Below, piece by piece: positions 33,529 to 42,831 of a DNA stretch of 64,000 bases (position 1 is its first letter; each line of letters opens with the position of its first letter). The notes under the pieces were generated by a model. The model was not told the origin of the DNA, ran no database searches, and saw only the letters and a program-made list of their open reading frames with translations. Source of the stretch: Rhizobium sullae (GTDB lineage Bacteria > Pseudomonadota > Alphaproteobacteria > Rhizobiales > Rhizobiaceae); assembly GCF_900169785.1 (NCBI RefSeq), contig NZ_FWER01000017.1:152936-216935 (forward strand). Direction: 5' to 3'. The position numbers were made by a program, and so were the translations under genes.

Positions 33529-35154
33529 TCATTCCATCAGCGTCATCTTCCGCCGGGCAACCTTGTTCAGCACGACTCCGAGTACCTTCAGCCGCTGCGG
33601 CTCGAGCATCTTCAATGCTAGGCCGAGAGCAGACTTGTCAGTCTTGTTCCACTCCGCCAATATCACGAGATGATCCAAGAAACTGACCATCGCCAGGGCA
33701 TCTCCGCATCTGGCCAATGCCGGCATGTCCACGCAAATCCAGTCGAAATCCTTACGATGAGTTGCGATTATGCGGCCGACCCAATCCGGTCGGTTCATGA
33801 GCTTCTCGTCCACAGCTGGCCCGAGCAGAGGAGCGAATTTCAGGGCAATGCCGGGAAGGCACCGGACTTCGGAGCTCTCGGCGTCAGCGTCCGACCCGTC
33901 TGACGACAAGTACGTCAGTGGGGCAAGCGTCTGGGTAAGCTGCCGGGTCTGAAAATCGGCATCGATGAGCAGGACCTTGTCACCCGCGCGAGCGAGAAGC
34001 TGAGCGAAATTGGCGATCAGCGTCGAACGACCTTCGGATCCACACGCAGACACAACGCCGACGACGATGGCCCGGTGGCCGCTGGCTGCGACCACCAACT
34101 GGGACCTGAGTAGGCGAAGCGCCTCGCAAAACAGGGAGGTCGGGAAGTCCGCCGCATAAGACAGTGCGGAAGACGATAAGGGCTTCCTGTAGGACCTTCG
34201 CAACCATCGAGGCAAGAGCCGCGAGAACGGATTGGGCCTCAACGCGCGCACCGATGGAACGAGTCCCAAGCATCGGATGGAAAGTTCGTCCTCGAGATCG
34301 CTCCTTTCCCCGACCGTACGCTTCATCACGACACGGGCGGCGGCGGTGCAGATTCCGAACCCCAATCCGGCAAAGAGGCCGAGCACCAGCAGCACCGGCG
34401 TCCTAACGCCGGTGCGCTCCACAAGCGGACTTGCCGGCGTCAAGATGCGGGCCAGGGGCGCGCTCTCCCGCTCGGTAGCCTCCATCCTGAATTTCCACTG
34501 ATGATCCGCATAGGTTCTCGCAATGGCATTCGCGACGAGCGCTGACTTCTCAGAGCTGCTTGCTGTGACTTCGATTTCGGCGACGTACGATCGCGCGGCC
34601 CGGCTGGCCCGCATCGCTGACCAAAGTTGTCTGGCGGCGATCTGCCGAAGTTCGTCATCAGGTCTCGCCTCCGCGCTTAACGTCGCGTCCTGCGTCGGCA
34701 TCCGTGCCTCGAAGATCATTCGTTCAAGGCTCGACCGCCAAGCAGCCAACTTGGAGGAGAGGCCGGATTTGACGGAAACGAATTCGGGATCTTTATGAAG
34801 TGCGAGCTCATCAACCACCTCAAGGAGCACGTCATTCGACTCGATAATCTTGATCTGTGTATCGATATAGGCGGAGTCCGCAGAGTCGCTGGGGACCTGC
34901 CCGTCAGACACCGGTAAGCGGTAATCGAGAATAATGACCGCCCGCGCCCGATACGTCGGCTCGGCACGCATGGCGTAGGTTCCCGTCAGTGACATACCTA
35001 TGACGGCCCAAAGTGCGAGCCAAAGCCAGTTGGCCGATAAGAACGACAGAATAGGACCAAGGAGGAGCGGGCGCGGACCATCATCTGAGGTCAATGCCGA
35101 GACCTTCGACCAACGTGCTGCTTGGTGATGTTCATAACGCATAAACTTACCCAT
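33529..35154 (-). CDS. ExoP/Wzc-like polysaccharide co-polymerase with altered Walker A
   Basis: This is a 541-residue protein with two transmembrane helices (about 43-62 and 253-274) around a periplasmic Wzz-like domain, then a cytosolic BY-kinase-like domain (about 335-541). Walker A' is VLLIDADF (394-401) and a Walker B-like strand is WICVDMPA. Walker A reads CGSEGRST (371-378): the lysine that contacts ATP phosphates is Arg376. The C-terminus (KMTLME) has no tyrosine cluster. The family controls chain length and links polymerase to export. With an Arg at Walker A and no Tyr tail, autophosphorylation may be lost. Overlaps: its start lies 8 bp inside the GT4 gene end, and its stop overlaps a possible longer ExoF start. 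No good ribosome-binding site is seen, so coupling is likely. Confidence 0.87.
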   Translation of the reverse strand: MGKFMRYEHHQAARWSKVSALTSDDGPRPLLLGPILSFLSANWLWLALWAVIGMSLTGTYAMRAEPTYRARAVIILDYRLPVSDGQVPSDSADSAYIDTQIKIIESNDVLLEVVDELALHKDPEFVSVKSGLSSKLAAWRSSLERMIFEARMPTQDATLSAEARPDDELRQIAARQLWSAMRASRAARSYVAEIEVTASSSEKSALVANAIARTYADHQWKFRMEATERESAPLARILTPASPLVERTGVRTPVLLVLGLFAGLGFGICTAAARVVMKRTVGERSDLEDELSIRCLGLVPSVRALRPNPFSRLLPRWLRRSYRKPLSSSALSYAADFPTSLFCEALRLLRSQLVVAASGHRAIVVGVVSACGSEGRSTLIANFAQLLARAGDKVLLIDADFQTRQLTQTLAPLTYLSSDGSDADAESSEVRCLPGIALKFAPLLGPAVDEKLMNRPDWVGRIIATHRKDFDWICVDMPALARCGDALAMVSFLDHLVILAEWNKTDKSALGLALKMLEPQRLKVLGVVLNKVARRKMTLME

Positions 35155-36286
35155 GATACAGATGAGGACGGCCGTTACTTCTTTCGTTCGCTATTTCCTC
35201 TGAAACTATCGTGCTCAAGATCTTTGCCCCATTGTCGATCGTATAGGGGGCGATGCTGGCTTCGCCCTTTTCGCGGAGGAATGCTATTTCGGCCTGGGAC
35301 AGGGAAAGAAGCCTTCTCAGGCAGTCTTCTATGTCGCGAACTCGGGGCTCGAAGACGAGACGCGGATCGATCGATCGGGCTAATTCTGCGCTGCCGCACG
35401 CTGTGCTGACCGCACATAGGCATCCGCGTTGCAGGGCCTCGTTGACGACCAGTCCCCACGGGTCTGCCAATGACGGAAGGACCATCACGTCGATCGAGCG
35501 ATAGAATTCCTCCCGCAGCTCACCGTCTACGTATCCCCACCATCGAATTCGTTCTGCCGTTCCGACGGACATCTGAGCCATTCCGGCCATGTGAAGCGAC
35601 ACGTCGGCTTCTCCCAGTGCCGCGAATGCCTCGATGAGGGCCGTCACGTTCTTTCGATTTGAGCCCGCTCCGATATAGCCGAACGATCTGATCGGGCCGC
35701 TCCGCCGAACCAAGGGGCCGCTGGCGTCGGGCACAACACAGATCATTCGCTTGGTGGGGATCTCGGTCGGCAAGCTGCGCAGGTATGCCTTGGTCATGTC
35801 GGAAAAAACGATCGCTGTGTCGCAAATTGCACACAATATCTTTGAACAAATTCGCTGATAGAGTTGTTTGACGCGTGGCTTGAAATGATCTGGAATGTGC
35901 TTTTCCCAAAGCAATAAACGCTTTCCTTCCAATTTTAGAACGAAGGCCCAAAAGAGCATGCAGAGGTTCGTTGGATTGTTGTCCAATAGGACGACGGTCT
36001 GCGGTTCCGGTCGAAGCCAGAAGAAAACAAGTGGACCGACGGCAAAACTGGGACACCTGACGACTGTGTACGTGGTCTTATGACAGGCGCCGCCCCATCT
36101 TCGCCCCTCGTCCTCCGGGCTCTGCAGATAAAAAACTATCAGGTCCGTGCCTGAACGCGCCATTTGCTCAAAGATGGCGTGCTGGTGTGGCGAATAGTAG
36201 TTCTGCACAAAGGCAATCGTCCCACTCGCCTTATCCGGCTGTTTGCTTGCTGCCCTCTTGAAGAGGACGTTCTGAGCGTCCGTCAT
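35147..36286 (-). CDS. GT4-like glycosyltransferase
   Basis: This is a 379-residue GT-B transferase. Visible are the N-terminal VQNYYSPHQHAIFEQMA, then FGYIGAGSNRKNVTALIEAFAAL, the start of the nucleotide-sugar domain, and VMVLPSLADPWGLVVNEALQRG with the signature Glu pair. AGAGGTG precedes the ATG by 7 bases. It is middle gene of the wecB operon, 12 bp after the WecG gene. It adds one sugar of the repeat unit; specificity unknown. Confidence 0.87.
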   Translation of the reverse strand: MTDAQNVLFKRAASKQPDKASGTIAFVQNYYSPHQHAIFEQMARSGTDLIVFYLQSPEDEGRRWGGACHKTTYTVVRCPSFAVGPLVFFWLRPEPQTVVLLDNNPTNLCMLFWAFVLKLEGKRLLLWEKHIPDHFKPRVKQLYQRICSKILCAICDTAIVFSDMTKAYLRSLPTEIPTKRMICVVPDASGPLVRRSGPIRSFGYIGAGSNRKNVTALIEAFAALGEADVSLHMAGMAQMSVGTAERIRWWGYVDGELREEFYRSIDVMVLPSLADPWGLVVNEALQRGCLCAVSTACGSAELARSIDPRLVFEPRVRDIEDCLRRLLSLSQAEIAFLREKGEASIAPYTIDNGAKILSTIVSEEIANERSNGRPHLYHG

Positions 36287-36298
36287 GGTACACCTCTG

Positions 36299-37069
36299 CT
36301 AATGGTGGGTTGCCCGCCTAGCGAGGTCACTCGCCAGGATGGCGATGAAACGGGAATTGGTTGTAAGATTGCGCTTCCACAGCTTCCGCGGTTCCAAGCA
36401 AAGCCGCCAGGCCCATTCGAGCCCGGCATTCTGTAAGAGGACCGGGGCCCGGGGCAGAAACCCGGCGGCGACATCGAACGCTCCGCCCACGCCCAAGACA
36501 GCCGGGATCTGCAAGGCGGAGCGCTGTTGCTCACACCAGATCTCCTTAAACGGCGCGGGCATTGCCACCAAGAGCAGATCTGCGCCGCTGTTGTTGATCT
36601 CTGTTGTGATGTCAGCGTACTCGTTCTTCGAGAAGAAGCCGTTTCGCGCGCCGGCAATTCGTATGCCTGGATATCTCGACGCGACGACTTCCATGAACCG
36701 TTGCAGTCGCTGCTGGGTCGTCCCGAGCAAATACACGCTCAACCCTTCGGTCGACCCTCTCTCTAATAGTGCTTCCATTAGATCGATACCGGTCACTCGT
36801 TCGGGAACCGGGGTGCCGAGCAACCTACTGGCCCACACCAGGGGCATTCCATCGGTCACGACGAGATCTGCCTTCCCGACAGCCGCCGAAAGCGTCGAAT
36901 CGGTCCGCATCGTCACAAGAAGAGAAACATTGGCAGTGATTATGATGTGTGTTTGCCGAACAGGTTCGGCCCGCCAATGCAAGACGAGACTTACAACATC
37001 GTCAGCAGGTATGGCGTGGAAACGGGTATTCAGAAATTCCACAACTGGAATTTTGTCAAAGCTGTTCAT
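36299..37069 (-). CDS. WecG/TagA/CpsF-family glycosyltransferase
   Basis: This is a 256-residue GT26 protein. Family pattern: VTMRTDSTLSAAVGKADLVVTDGMPLVWASRLLGTPVPERVTGIDLM (about residues 53-96, with the TDGMPLVW motif in place of ADGxGVV), then SVYLLGTTQQ, ADLLLVAMPAPFKEIW, GVGGAFDVAAGFLPRAP and WAWRLCLEPRKLWKR. Enzymes of this family transfer N-acetylmannosamine or its acid to lipid-linked GlcNAc. With wecB in the same operon, a ManNAc-containing repeat unit is a reasonable inference. Start 37069 follows GGGGAGG. It overlaps the upstream hypothetical gene by four bases. Confidence 0.9.
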   Translation of the reverse strand: MNSFDKIPVVEFLNTRFHAIPADDVVSLVLHWRAEPVRQTHIIITANVSLLVTMRTDSTLSAAVGKADLVVTDGMPLVWASRLLGTPVPERVTGIDLMEALLERGSTEGLSVYLLGTTQQRLQRFMEVVASRYPGIRIAGARNGFFSKNEYADITTEINNSGADLLLVAMPAPFKEIWCEQQRSALQIPAVLGVGGAFDVAAGFLPRAPVLLQNAGLEWAWRLCLEPRKLWKRNLTTNSRFIAILASDLARRATHH

Positions 37070-38226
37070 ACAATGTGCCTCCCCCTGTTCCCGGCCTGAT
37101 CGAGGCTGGCTGCATAGAGGCACCATCCCCACTCATAGGGCCGTATCTCGTGATTGATGCATAGTGCCATTGAAGGGGCTGCGCTTCCGCGGTGACGTCC
37201 GGCCAGCGCGAGCAGTTTGTTGCCCAAGGATGCGATCGGGGGCTCGCTCCGTTCGATATTCCTCCAGATTGCAGTCGCCTCCTCGTCGATGAGGCTGACA
37301 CCCAGCTCGTTTTCGAGAACCCAGCGTTGGCTACGTTCGATTGCTTGCGAGTAATCCCCTCCACCCGCCGCCCGCAGGATCATCAAAGCCATCGGCGCCA
37401 TTGCATGCTGATGAACCGAATAGACGGGATAGCCCTCCGCAACCCTTCCCGAGGACACGTCGTAGTGCCACCACCACTGGCCCTGGCTGCCTTGTAGCTC
37501 GGTCAGCCGCCCGGCTATCCGTTCCGCCAACCGAAGGGCTCGCTCGTCGTAGAGCACGATCGCGGCAAAGGCCAAGGCCTGGACGGCGTAAATTTGGTCG
37601 GCGAAGTTCGCAAGCTGTCGACGTAGTCGATGTCGGAGCGGGGCTGCGGCACTGGCGTGGCTGACCAAACGAGCGTTCTCGTCATAGCGTGACCACAATA
37701 CCGAAACAGCCGAACGAGCCAGATCGAACATGCGGGCGTTGCGCCCCCGCCCCAGTTCATGGAGCAGGCCGCTGGCAAGCCACGCGACCTCCATCGTGGT
37801 CAGCCGGTCGGCCCATTCCCGCCGGTCATTCAATGACACGCCGATACGATCGAGGAGGTCTCCCAAGGCAAGGCCGTCGAGGACTGCGTTCGCCCAGATG
37901 GCAAGGCCGGTTGCACCAAGCGCTCGCTCTCGGCCCATACGGTCGAGGGCCGCAGATAACGCCTTCTGGGATGGTAGTCCAATCTGACTGGGAGCGATGC
38001 CGGCTCTGTCGAGACCTATCAGGCAGATGAGCGTGCTCGTAATATTCTCTGTCCCTCGGGTGGGCTGACCGGATTTGCGGTCCCTGATCTGTAGGTCGAA
38101 GAGGCCTGTCTCAGGATTGGCGGCCGCTCGCAAGCCGGAGGCGCAAAGCGGCAACAGACGTGCATATGCGTCAGGAACGGCGGGTGAGAATTTCGGGCCT
38201 GTTTCGAAATTTATAATAGTTGGCAT
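37066..38226 (-). CDS. hypothetical protein, helical (alpha/alpha-barrel-like)
   Basis: This is a 386-residue soluble protein inside the polysaccharide operon. It has no signal peptide. The sequence is made of repeated helix-turn-helix units with paired tryptophans and acidic residues (TENITSTLICLIGLDRAG, WANAVLDGLALGDLLDRIG, QGQWWWHYDVSSG, YSVHQHAMAPMALMIL, ending HEIRPYEWGWCLYAASLDQAG). This resembles the six-hairpin barrels of glycoside-processing enzymes and uronyl hydrolases, but I recognise no named family. The conserved-looking His, Asp, Glu and Trp could form an active site. The start has GGAGGGG at 6 bases. The stop overlaps the next gene (ATGA), so it is a true operon member, perhaps modifying a precursor or sensing it. 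Confidence 0.85.
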   Translation of the reverse strand: MPTIINFETGPKFSPAVPDAYARLLPLCASGLRAAANPETGLFDLQIRDRKSGQPTRGTENITSTLICLIGLDRAGIAPSQIGLPSQKALSAALDRMGRERALGATGLAIWANAVLDGLALGDLLDRIGVSLNDRREWADRLTTMEVAWLASGLLHELGRGRNARMFDLARSAVSVLWSRYDENARLVSHASAAAPLRHRLRRQLANFADQIYAVQALAFAAIVLYDERALRLAERIAGRLTELQGSQGQWWWHYDVSSGRVAEGYPVYSVHQHAMAPMALMILRAAGGGDYSQAIERSQRWVLENELGVSLIDEEATAIWRNIERSEPPIASLGNKLLALAGRHRGSAAPSMALCINHEIRPYEWGWCLYAASLDQAGNRGRHIV

Positions 38227-38271
38227 CGGAGCCCCTCCAATCGTCCCGTGGTGTGTCTGACGCCCATAAAG

Positions 38272-39453
38272 TCAGCAGATAATCGCCTGCACCTTCGTCG
38301 TACCTGCAACCCTTTCGCGCAGCTTCTCAAGCATTCGAGCGCTGGCCAAGCCATCGCCGTAGGGGCTTTTGTGAATGGTCATCGTGGGAAGGCTGCTGGT
38401 GCTCAGTGCGCCGATAGCCTCCTCCACAATCCGGGTCCGGTCGGTGCCGATCAGCTTGGCAACCCCTGCTTCGATGCCCTCTGGACGCTCGGTATGCTGC
38501 CGGGTGATCAGCACTGGCACACCCAGCGAGGGAGCCTCCTCTTGAATGCCGCCCGAGTCGGTAATGATGAGATGAGCCCTAGCCATCAGATAGACGAAGG
38601 AGACATAGTCGACGGGCGCTATCAGATGTATTCGTTCAAGCAACTCCGGATGTGCGCACCCGAGAATGGCGTTGACAGGCTCCTGCACGTTTGGATTCAG
38701 ATGAACTGGATACAGTATCTCGACATCCGACAATTCCCCAACCAAGTCGACGAGCGCTTCACACGTCCTGCGGATAGGGTTGCCAAAGCTTTCGCGGCGA
38801 TGCCCTGTGACCAAAACTAGGCGTCTGTGCGGCTTCAAAAATGAGAATCGATCGTCCAGCTGTTCTCGCAATACACTGTTCGACTTTATAAGATTGATCA
38901 CCCACACCAACGCATCGATGACGCTGTTCCCGGTCACGAATACCGAATTCTCTGGATGGCCTTCCTGCAGCAAGTTGCCGCTGGCCCAAGAGGTGGGCGC
39001 GAAATGGAGGTCCGCTATGGTGCTGATGAAGCGACGGTTGGCTTCTTCAGGATAAGGAGAGTACTTGTCGGATGTGCGAAGCCCGGCTTCCACGTGCGCA
39101 ATTGAGACCTTTTCGTAAAATGCGGCCAAGCTCGACGCGAACGCCGTTGTCGTATCGCCTTGGACGATAACCCACTCCGGTCGCGCCTCCCGGATTACAT
39201 TCGCGACCTCTACAACAATTCGTGACGTAACCTCGGCAAGGCTCTGCGCGGGTTTCATCAAGTTCAGATCGTAGTCAGGCTTGATGCCGAATACATCGAG
39301 CACCTGGTCCAACATGAAGCGGTGCTGTCCGGTTACGCAGACCCGAATATCGAATGCCGGATCAGCAGCTGCCGCCTTGACAAGAGGAGCAAGTTTTATT
39401 GCTTCTGGCCTGGTGCCCAAGACAGCTAATATCGTTGCTCCTGAGGAATTCAT
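38272..39453 (-). CDS. wecB: UDP-N-acetylglucosamine 2-epimerase (non-hydrolysing)
   Basis: This is a 393-residue enzyme. Visible are LAVLGTRPEAIKLAPL, VCVTGQHRFMLDQVLDVF, VQGDTTTAFASSLAAFYEKVSIAHVEAGLRT, the end of the first domain, then VTGHRRESFG, LIITDSGGIQEEAPSLGVPVLITRQHTERPEG. These are the substrate-binding signatures of WecB/MnaA. It converts UDP-GlcNAc to UDP-ManNAc in the cytosol. It is first gene of the seven-gene operon (45 bp before the helical hypothetical). No WecC dehydrogenase is present, so the product is likely used as ManNAc, or an oxidase lies elsewhere. The start has only a weak ribosome-binding site. Confidence 0.96.
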   Translation of the reverse strand: MNSSGATILAVLGTRPEAIKLAPLVKAAAADPAFDIRVCVTGQHRFMLDQVLDVFGIKPDYDLNLMKPAQSLAEVTSRIVVEVANVIREARPEWVIVQGDTTTAFASSLAAFYEKVSIAHVEAGLRTSDKYSPYPEEANRRFISTIADLHFAPTSWASGNLLQEGHPENSVFVTGNSVIDALVWVINLIKSNSVLREQLDDRFSFLKPHRRLVLVTGHRRESFGNPIRRTCEALVDLVGELSDVEILYPVHLNPNVQEPVNAILGCAHPELLERIHLIAPVDYVSFVYLMARAHLIITDSGGIQEEAPSLGVPVLITRQHTERPEGIEAGVAKLIGTDRTRIVEEAIGALSTSSLPTMTIHKSPYGDGLASARMLEKLRERVAGTTKVQAIIC

Positions 39454-40129
39454 TGGCTAAAGACCGCCCATCTATAAATAGTGCAATAGAAATAATGTAC
39501 GATGGCTATAATAAAACAAGAGATCAAAAGGGGTATAACTCGTTGGTATTAGCTAATAAGTCTGGCCAATGACAAACAACTTGCTTGGAAAAGTGCAAGA
39601 TTTGATCTGGATATGAGAGTTTTTACGATCATGAGTTGTTCGAATGGCGGAGCCTGTGGAAGGATCACATGGCCCGTGCGGTCAGATCTGGGGCGATGGG
39701 CGTCTCCAGACGACCGGGTTCACGATCAACTGCGGATCCCAACCAGCTCACGGAAAGGGCAACGGCATTGCGATGATTCCGTTAGCAGGTCCTCCTCGCG
39801 GGCGATGCGGCAGCTGAAGTCGTGGATGATACGGCCCAGATAAATTTCGGATACCTGCTGCGCAGGGCGTGCGCATTGCGCGTCTGACGTCTGATCAGCG
39901 CCACTTGCCGAGGCGCTGCACGGTTTGGTGCAGTGACGCCCGTCTTTGTCGCAAGCTTCGCTTGCTGCTTCCTGGCCGACGGTGAGCTTCGCTTCGACCG
40001 GGAACGTCACGGTTTTTGCTGGAGGGCGGTGTCCGCCCTCACTTGGCGCGTATCCTGCGGCTTCATCGCCGCGGTCTTAACCGCAATTCTGACGCCTTGC
40101 TGCATGGAAGCTTGCGTTTGCCGATGGAA
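39454..40129. other. long intergenic region upstream of wecB operon
   Basis: This stretch of about 675 bp holds short frames on both strands, none with a family pattern or good ribosome-binding site. The first 120 bp (39454-39570) is markedly AT-rich and is the likely promoter region of the wecB operon. Confidence 0.4.
39492..39519 (-). promoter_or_regulatory. possible sigma-70 promoter for wecB operon
   Basis: Reading leftward, TTGTTT (39514-39519), a 16-base gap and CATTAT (39492-39497) lie 40-65 bp before the wecB start. This is a by-eye match to -35/-10 boxes in an AT-rich segment; not tested. Confidence 0.3.
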
Positions 40130-40924
40130 CTACCTGTCGGGCGAAGGAAAGAGCTCGGTTCTCATTGCGAGGTGGTAAGCCACCAGTCCGATCCATTCAT
40201 GAGCAGCCAGATCGGCGAGGTACAAACCCATAGAGACGGAACGTGTCGGGCGTCCCACATCGGAGGGCCGAGCCCGATAGCCTACGGGGTATGGGATGAC
40301 CGGAAAATCGGCCGCGCGAAAGCAGGCGACGGCCCTCGGCATGTGAAAGGCAGATGTGACGAGCAGCCACGACTCCCCCGGCTTGGGACTTGCAACAGCC
40401 TTGCTCTCGACCGCATTCTCGCAGGTGTTTCGCGAGCGCCCTTCAAGTTCGATCCGTTTTTCCGGAACACCGATTTCGACAAGAAGGTCGCGCGCGACTG
40501 CCGCCTCCGACTTCTCCTCGGCAGACAGTAAATTTGCCGTCCCGCCTGAAAGGAGAATTCTCGCATTGGGGTAGAGCAGGCTGAGCGCGGCCGTCTTGGT
40601 GAGCCGCTCGCCTGCATCGGTCAAGGTGATGGTCTGGCGTTCGGTCGAGATATCAGTGTCAATTTCCCCGCCGAGGACAACAATACCCGTCACATTGTCC
40701 TGGATGGCAGGTTGCGGGAACCGGTCCTCCAGTACGAGAAGTCCTGCACTTCCAACGGGGAACCACCCGACGATCAGCAAAAGTACGGTTGACACGATGA
40801 GGAGAATGCGCGCTGCTCTGAACCGACGCATAGCAAGGGCCACGATCCCTACGAATGCCATCAATCCAATCAGATTCGACAGTACTAGAAATGCTGCCAA
40901 AAGCTTCGAAAGAACGAAGAACAC
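40130..40924 (-). CDS. YdcF/SanA/ElyC-family (DUF218) membrane protein
   Basis: This is a 264-residue protein. A GTG start at 40924 is chosen: AGGAG lies 6 bases before it, and the next residues VFFVLSKLLAAFLVLSNLIG begin the usual first helix; the longer frame to 41050 has none. Two membrane helices (about 4-24 and 35-60) are followed by the DUF218 domain with GIVVLGGEI, ALSLLYPNARILLSGG, EGRSRNTCENA, WLLVTSAFHMPRAVACF. The family is linked to envelope-polysaccharide and peptidoglycan processes. The function here is unknown, but it sits between the two polysaccharide gene sets, transcribed leftward. Confidence 0.88.
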   Translation of the reverse strand: MFFVLSKLLAAFLVLSNLIGLMAFVGIVALAMRRFRAARILLIVSTVLLLIVGWFPVGSAGLLVLEDRFPQPAIQDNVTGIVVLGGEIDTDISTERQTITLTDAGERLTKTAALSLLYPNARILLSGGTANLLSAEEKSEAAVARDLLVEIGVPEKRIELEGRSRNTCENAVESKAVASPKPGESWLLVTSAFHMPRAVACFRAADFPVIPYPVGYRARPSDVGRPTRSVSMGLYLADLAAHEWIGLVAYHLAMRTELFPSPDR

Positions 40925-41637
40925 TTGCGGCTCCTGAGATCGCTCTGAATATACGTGGAGCAAACCATACACTGCATTTGGAAAGAAGAAGAACCATCCA
41001 ACGTAGTCCTTTTTGGTCAGCTGACGGGCGGCGAGTTCGACGGCGCACACGGCGCTCGAGGATCGGCGTTGCCTCGAGATGCCCCTTCACCTGCCCGCTT
41101 GCCGTTGGCGCTGCTGGCGCCGGCGGCACAATCACGTGAGGAGGGCAGGGGGCTCGTCTGGAAGCTTATCGAGACTCTATGCAGAGCTGACCGGGCGTTA
41201 AAGCTTGAGGAGCGGATCGCAATGGTGGTGTGCGAGCTCGCCGGGGTTTGGTACGAACTATGCGCGCGTGCTGGCGCTGAAGCTCAAGGGAATCTGCGAC
41301 ATCGAGGCCGAAGGCAAGGCAGCGCGGGAGCTGAAGCGCGGGTCCGGCCCCTGATCACGAGACGTACCGGTCGAAGCGTCGAAGCCGTCGTTCTTCCCGA
41401 CGTGCCCGAGTTGATCGCGCTGATGATCGATTTGCTACCTGTCCGGCTGCTTGCCTGCTTCACGGCAGACTTTATGCGTGTTGATATCGATTTGGCGCGC
41501 AAATCTCGCGAAATCTGCGATGACGGCATGACGCAGCGCCGGCGGTTCCAGCAAATGTTGGATCAGTTGGCGAATGCCAGAGCAGCCAGTGCCGCGCCTA
41601 GTGCGCGGCTTGCGGATGCGCTGTTTGCCGACCCGCA
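40925..41637. other. intergenic, possible degraded coding relic
   Basis: Only overlapping shadow frames are seen. Around 41250-41354 (+) a stretch reads GTNYARVLALKLKGICDIEAEGKAARELKRG before a stop and looks once-coding, but no family is recognised. Confidence 0.3.
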
Positions 41638-42831
41638 TCAACCGTCCTGCATCAGATTCATCTTGATCCATTCTGCGCCGGTATTGGCGTCGTCGTATTC
41701 CATGCCGATCACCACCGCGTCGTTGATCAATGTAGACAATGCAACAAAGCCCTTTGCAGTTAGCCATTGGCTGGCGTTCATCGCCTCATTGAGCAGGGAC
41801 ACCAATGCATTAAGCTTCCGCACATGTGTGACCCGCAACGGTGTCACGATTGAATATCGCGGGAAAATGATGGCGGTGATGGCGCCCGCCTGTTCGGATG
41901 ATCGAACAGGCTGGATGTATTTCACAGTTCGTCCATCCGGACGCCGATACTTAGGAAGGCGGTCCAAGTTCGGAAACCGAGTCCGAAGGAGCTCCCAACT
42001 GCCGGGCTTGGCCGCAAAGGCGAAGGCCAGTCCGCGAAGGCCCGGGGGCTGCGCGGTGACAAGAGCAACGTCGTCAGCAATGGCAGACATGCCCGACGCG
42101 CTTAGCAGCGCCGCCAGTGTGGTTTTGCCTTGACCGGAAGAGCCGGCCAACGCTATTGCGCCCGACGCGGAGGAAAGGACCGCTGCGTGGAGGGCGATCC
42201 AGTCGGGCCTAGGCCCAAGCACGGCATGGAGGACAGCCTCTTTCAGGCCGACAGCGAGAGCCGCTGGATCGCAGAAGCTCGCCCGTTCTCCAGGCTGGTG
42301 GGCAATCCAGTAGCCGTCTTCGCATGCTCCCACCGTAATTTCGGTTTCGGCAACGCCGGTATGGTCATGGCGCAGATGACCGGCAAGGTCATTCCAAGCC
42401 CGTTTTGCGTTGGAATCTGGGAAAGAGATGGCAATCATTGCGCCAGCGACGCAGTAGATTTCTCTGGCTCCGGAAATTGACTCTGGGCTTTCGTCGCTTC
42501 TAGATTTCGGTCGAATGGGTTGGATCAGCTCTTGCTTGAGAAGGGCAAGTTTTTCCCATTCGGCCAGGCAAGACGCGATGTAGTCACTCGCCTCGTCCAG
42601 ACGACATCCCGTCTCATTGGCGAGGAACCGCGCGATCCTGCTTGGTGGTTCGCCTGCAGCAACGCCAAGCCAAATTGAACCAGATATGGGGCTCAACTGA
42701 TAGACGCGTTGCTGGGGTTCGGAGAAAAGAGCGTAATCGTCGTCAAGAGCGCAGAGCACAACACCATCGCCCGGCCATAGTTCCATTGGTCCGGTTCTCG
42801 CCGGGTTGTCCGGGTGCAGGCGCCGGGTCAT
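41638..42831 (-). CDS. fused PqqD-like / HPr-kinase-like protein
   Basis: This is a 397-residue cytosolic protein with two modules. Residues about 22-98 are a PqqD-like peptide-binding domain (DDDYALFSEPQQRVYQLSPISGSIWLG, then the helix DEASDYIASCLAEWEKLAL). Residues about 125-370 are HPr-kinase/phosphorylase-like: ALHAAVL (His215), P-loop AGSSGQGKTT with Lys236, and ADDVAL with Asp253-Asp254. Relatives are known as HprK-related kinases next to separate PqqD-family partners and nucleotidyltransferases in polysaccharide or peptide-modifying clusters; here the two are one chain. The PqqD part is expected to hold a peptide; the kinase would phosphorylate it or a carrier. It overlaps the upstream nucleotidyltransferase gene by four bases. 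It has no HPr of its own nearby. Confidence 0.85.
   Translation of the reverse strand: MTRRLHPDNPARTGPMELWPGDGVVLCALDDDYALFSEPQQRVYQLSPISGSIWLGVAAGEPPSRIARFLANETGCRLDEASDYIASCLAEWEKLALLKQELIQPIRPKSRSDESPESISGAREIYCVAGAMIAISFPDSNAKRAWNDLAGHLRHDHTGVAETEITVGACEDGYWIAHQPGERASFCDPAALAVGLKEAVLHAVLGPRPDWIALHAAVLSSASGAIALAGSSGQGKTTLAALLSASGMSAIADDVALVTAQPPGLRGLAFAFAAKPGSWELLRTRFPNLDRLPKYRRPDGRTVKYIQPVRSSEQAGAITAIIFPRYSIVTPLRVTHVRKLNALVSLLNEAMNASQWLTAKGFVALSTLINDAVVIGMEYDDANTGAEWIKMNLMQDG

Noticed and set aside
40955..42133. 392-residue open frame on the plus strand
   Set aside because: Overlaps the start of the YdcF-type gene region and the PqqD-kinase gene in antisense; no recognisable domain.
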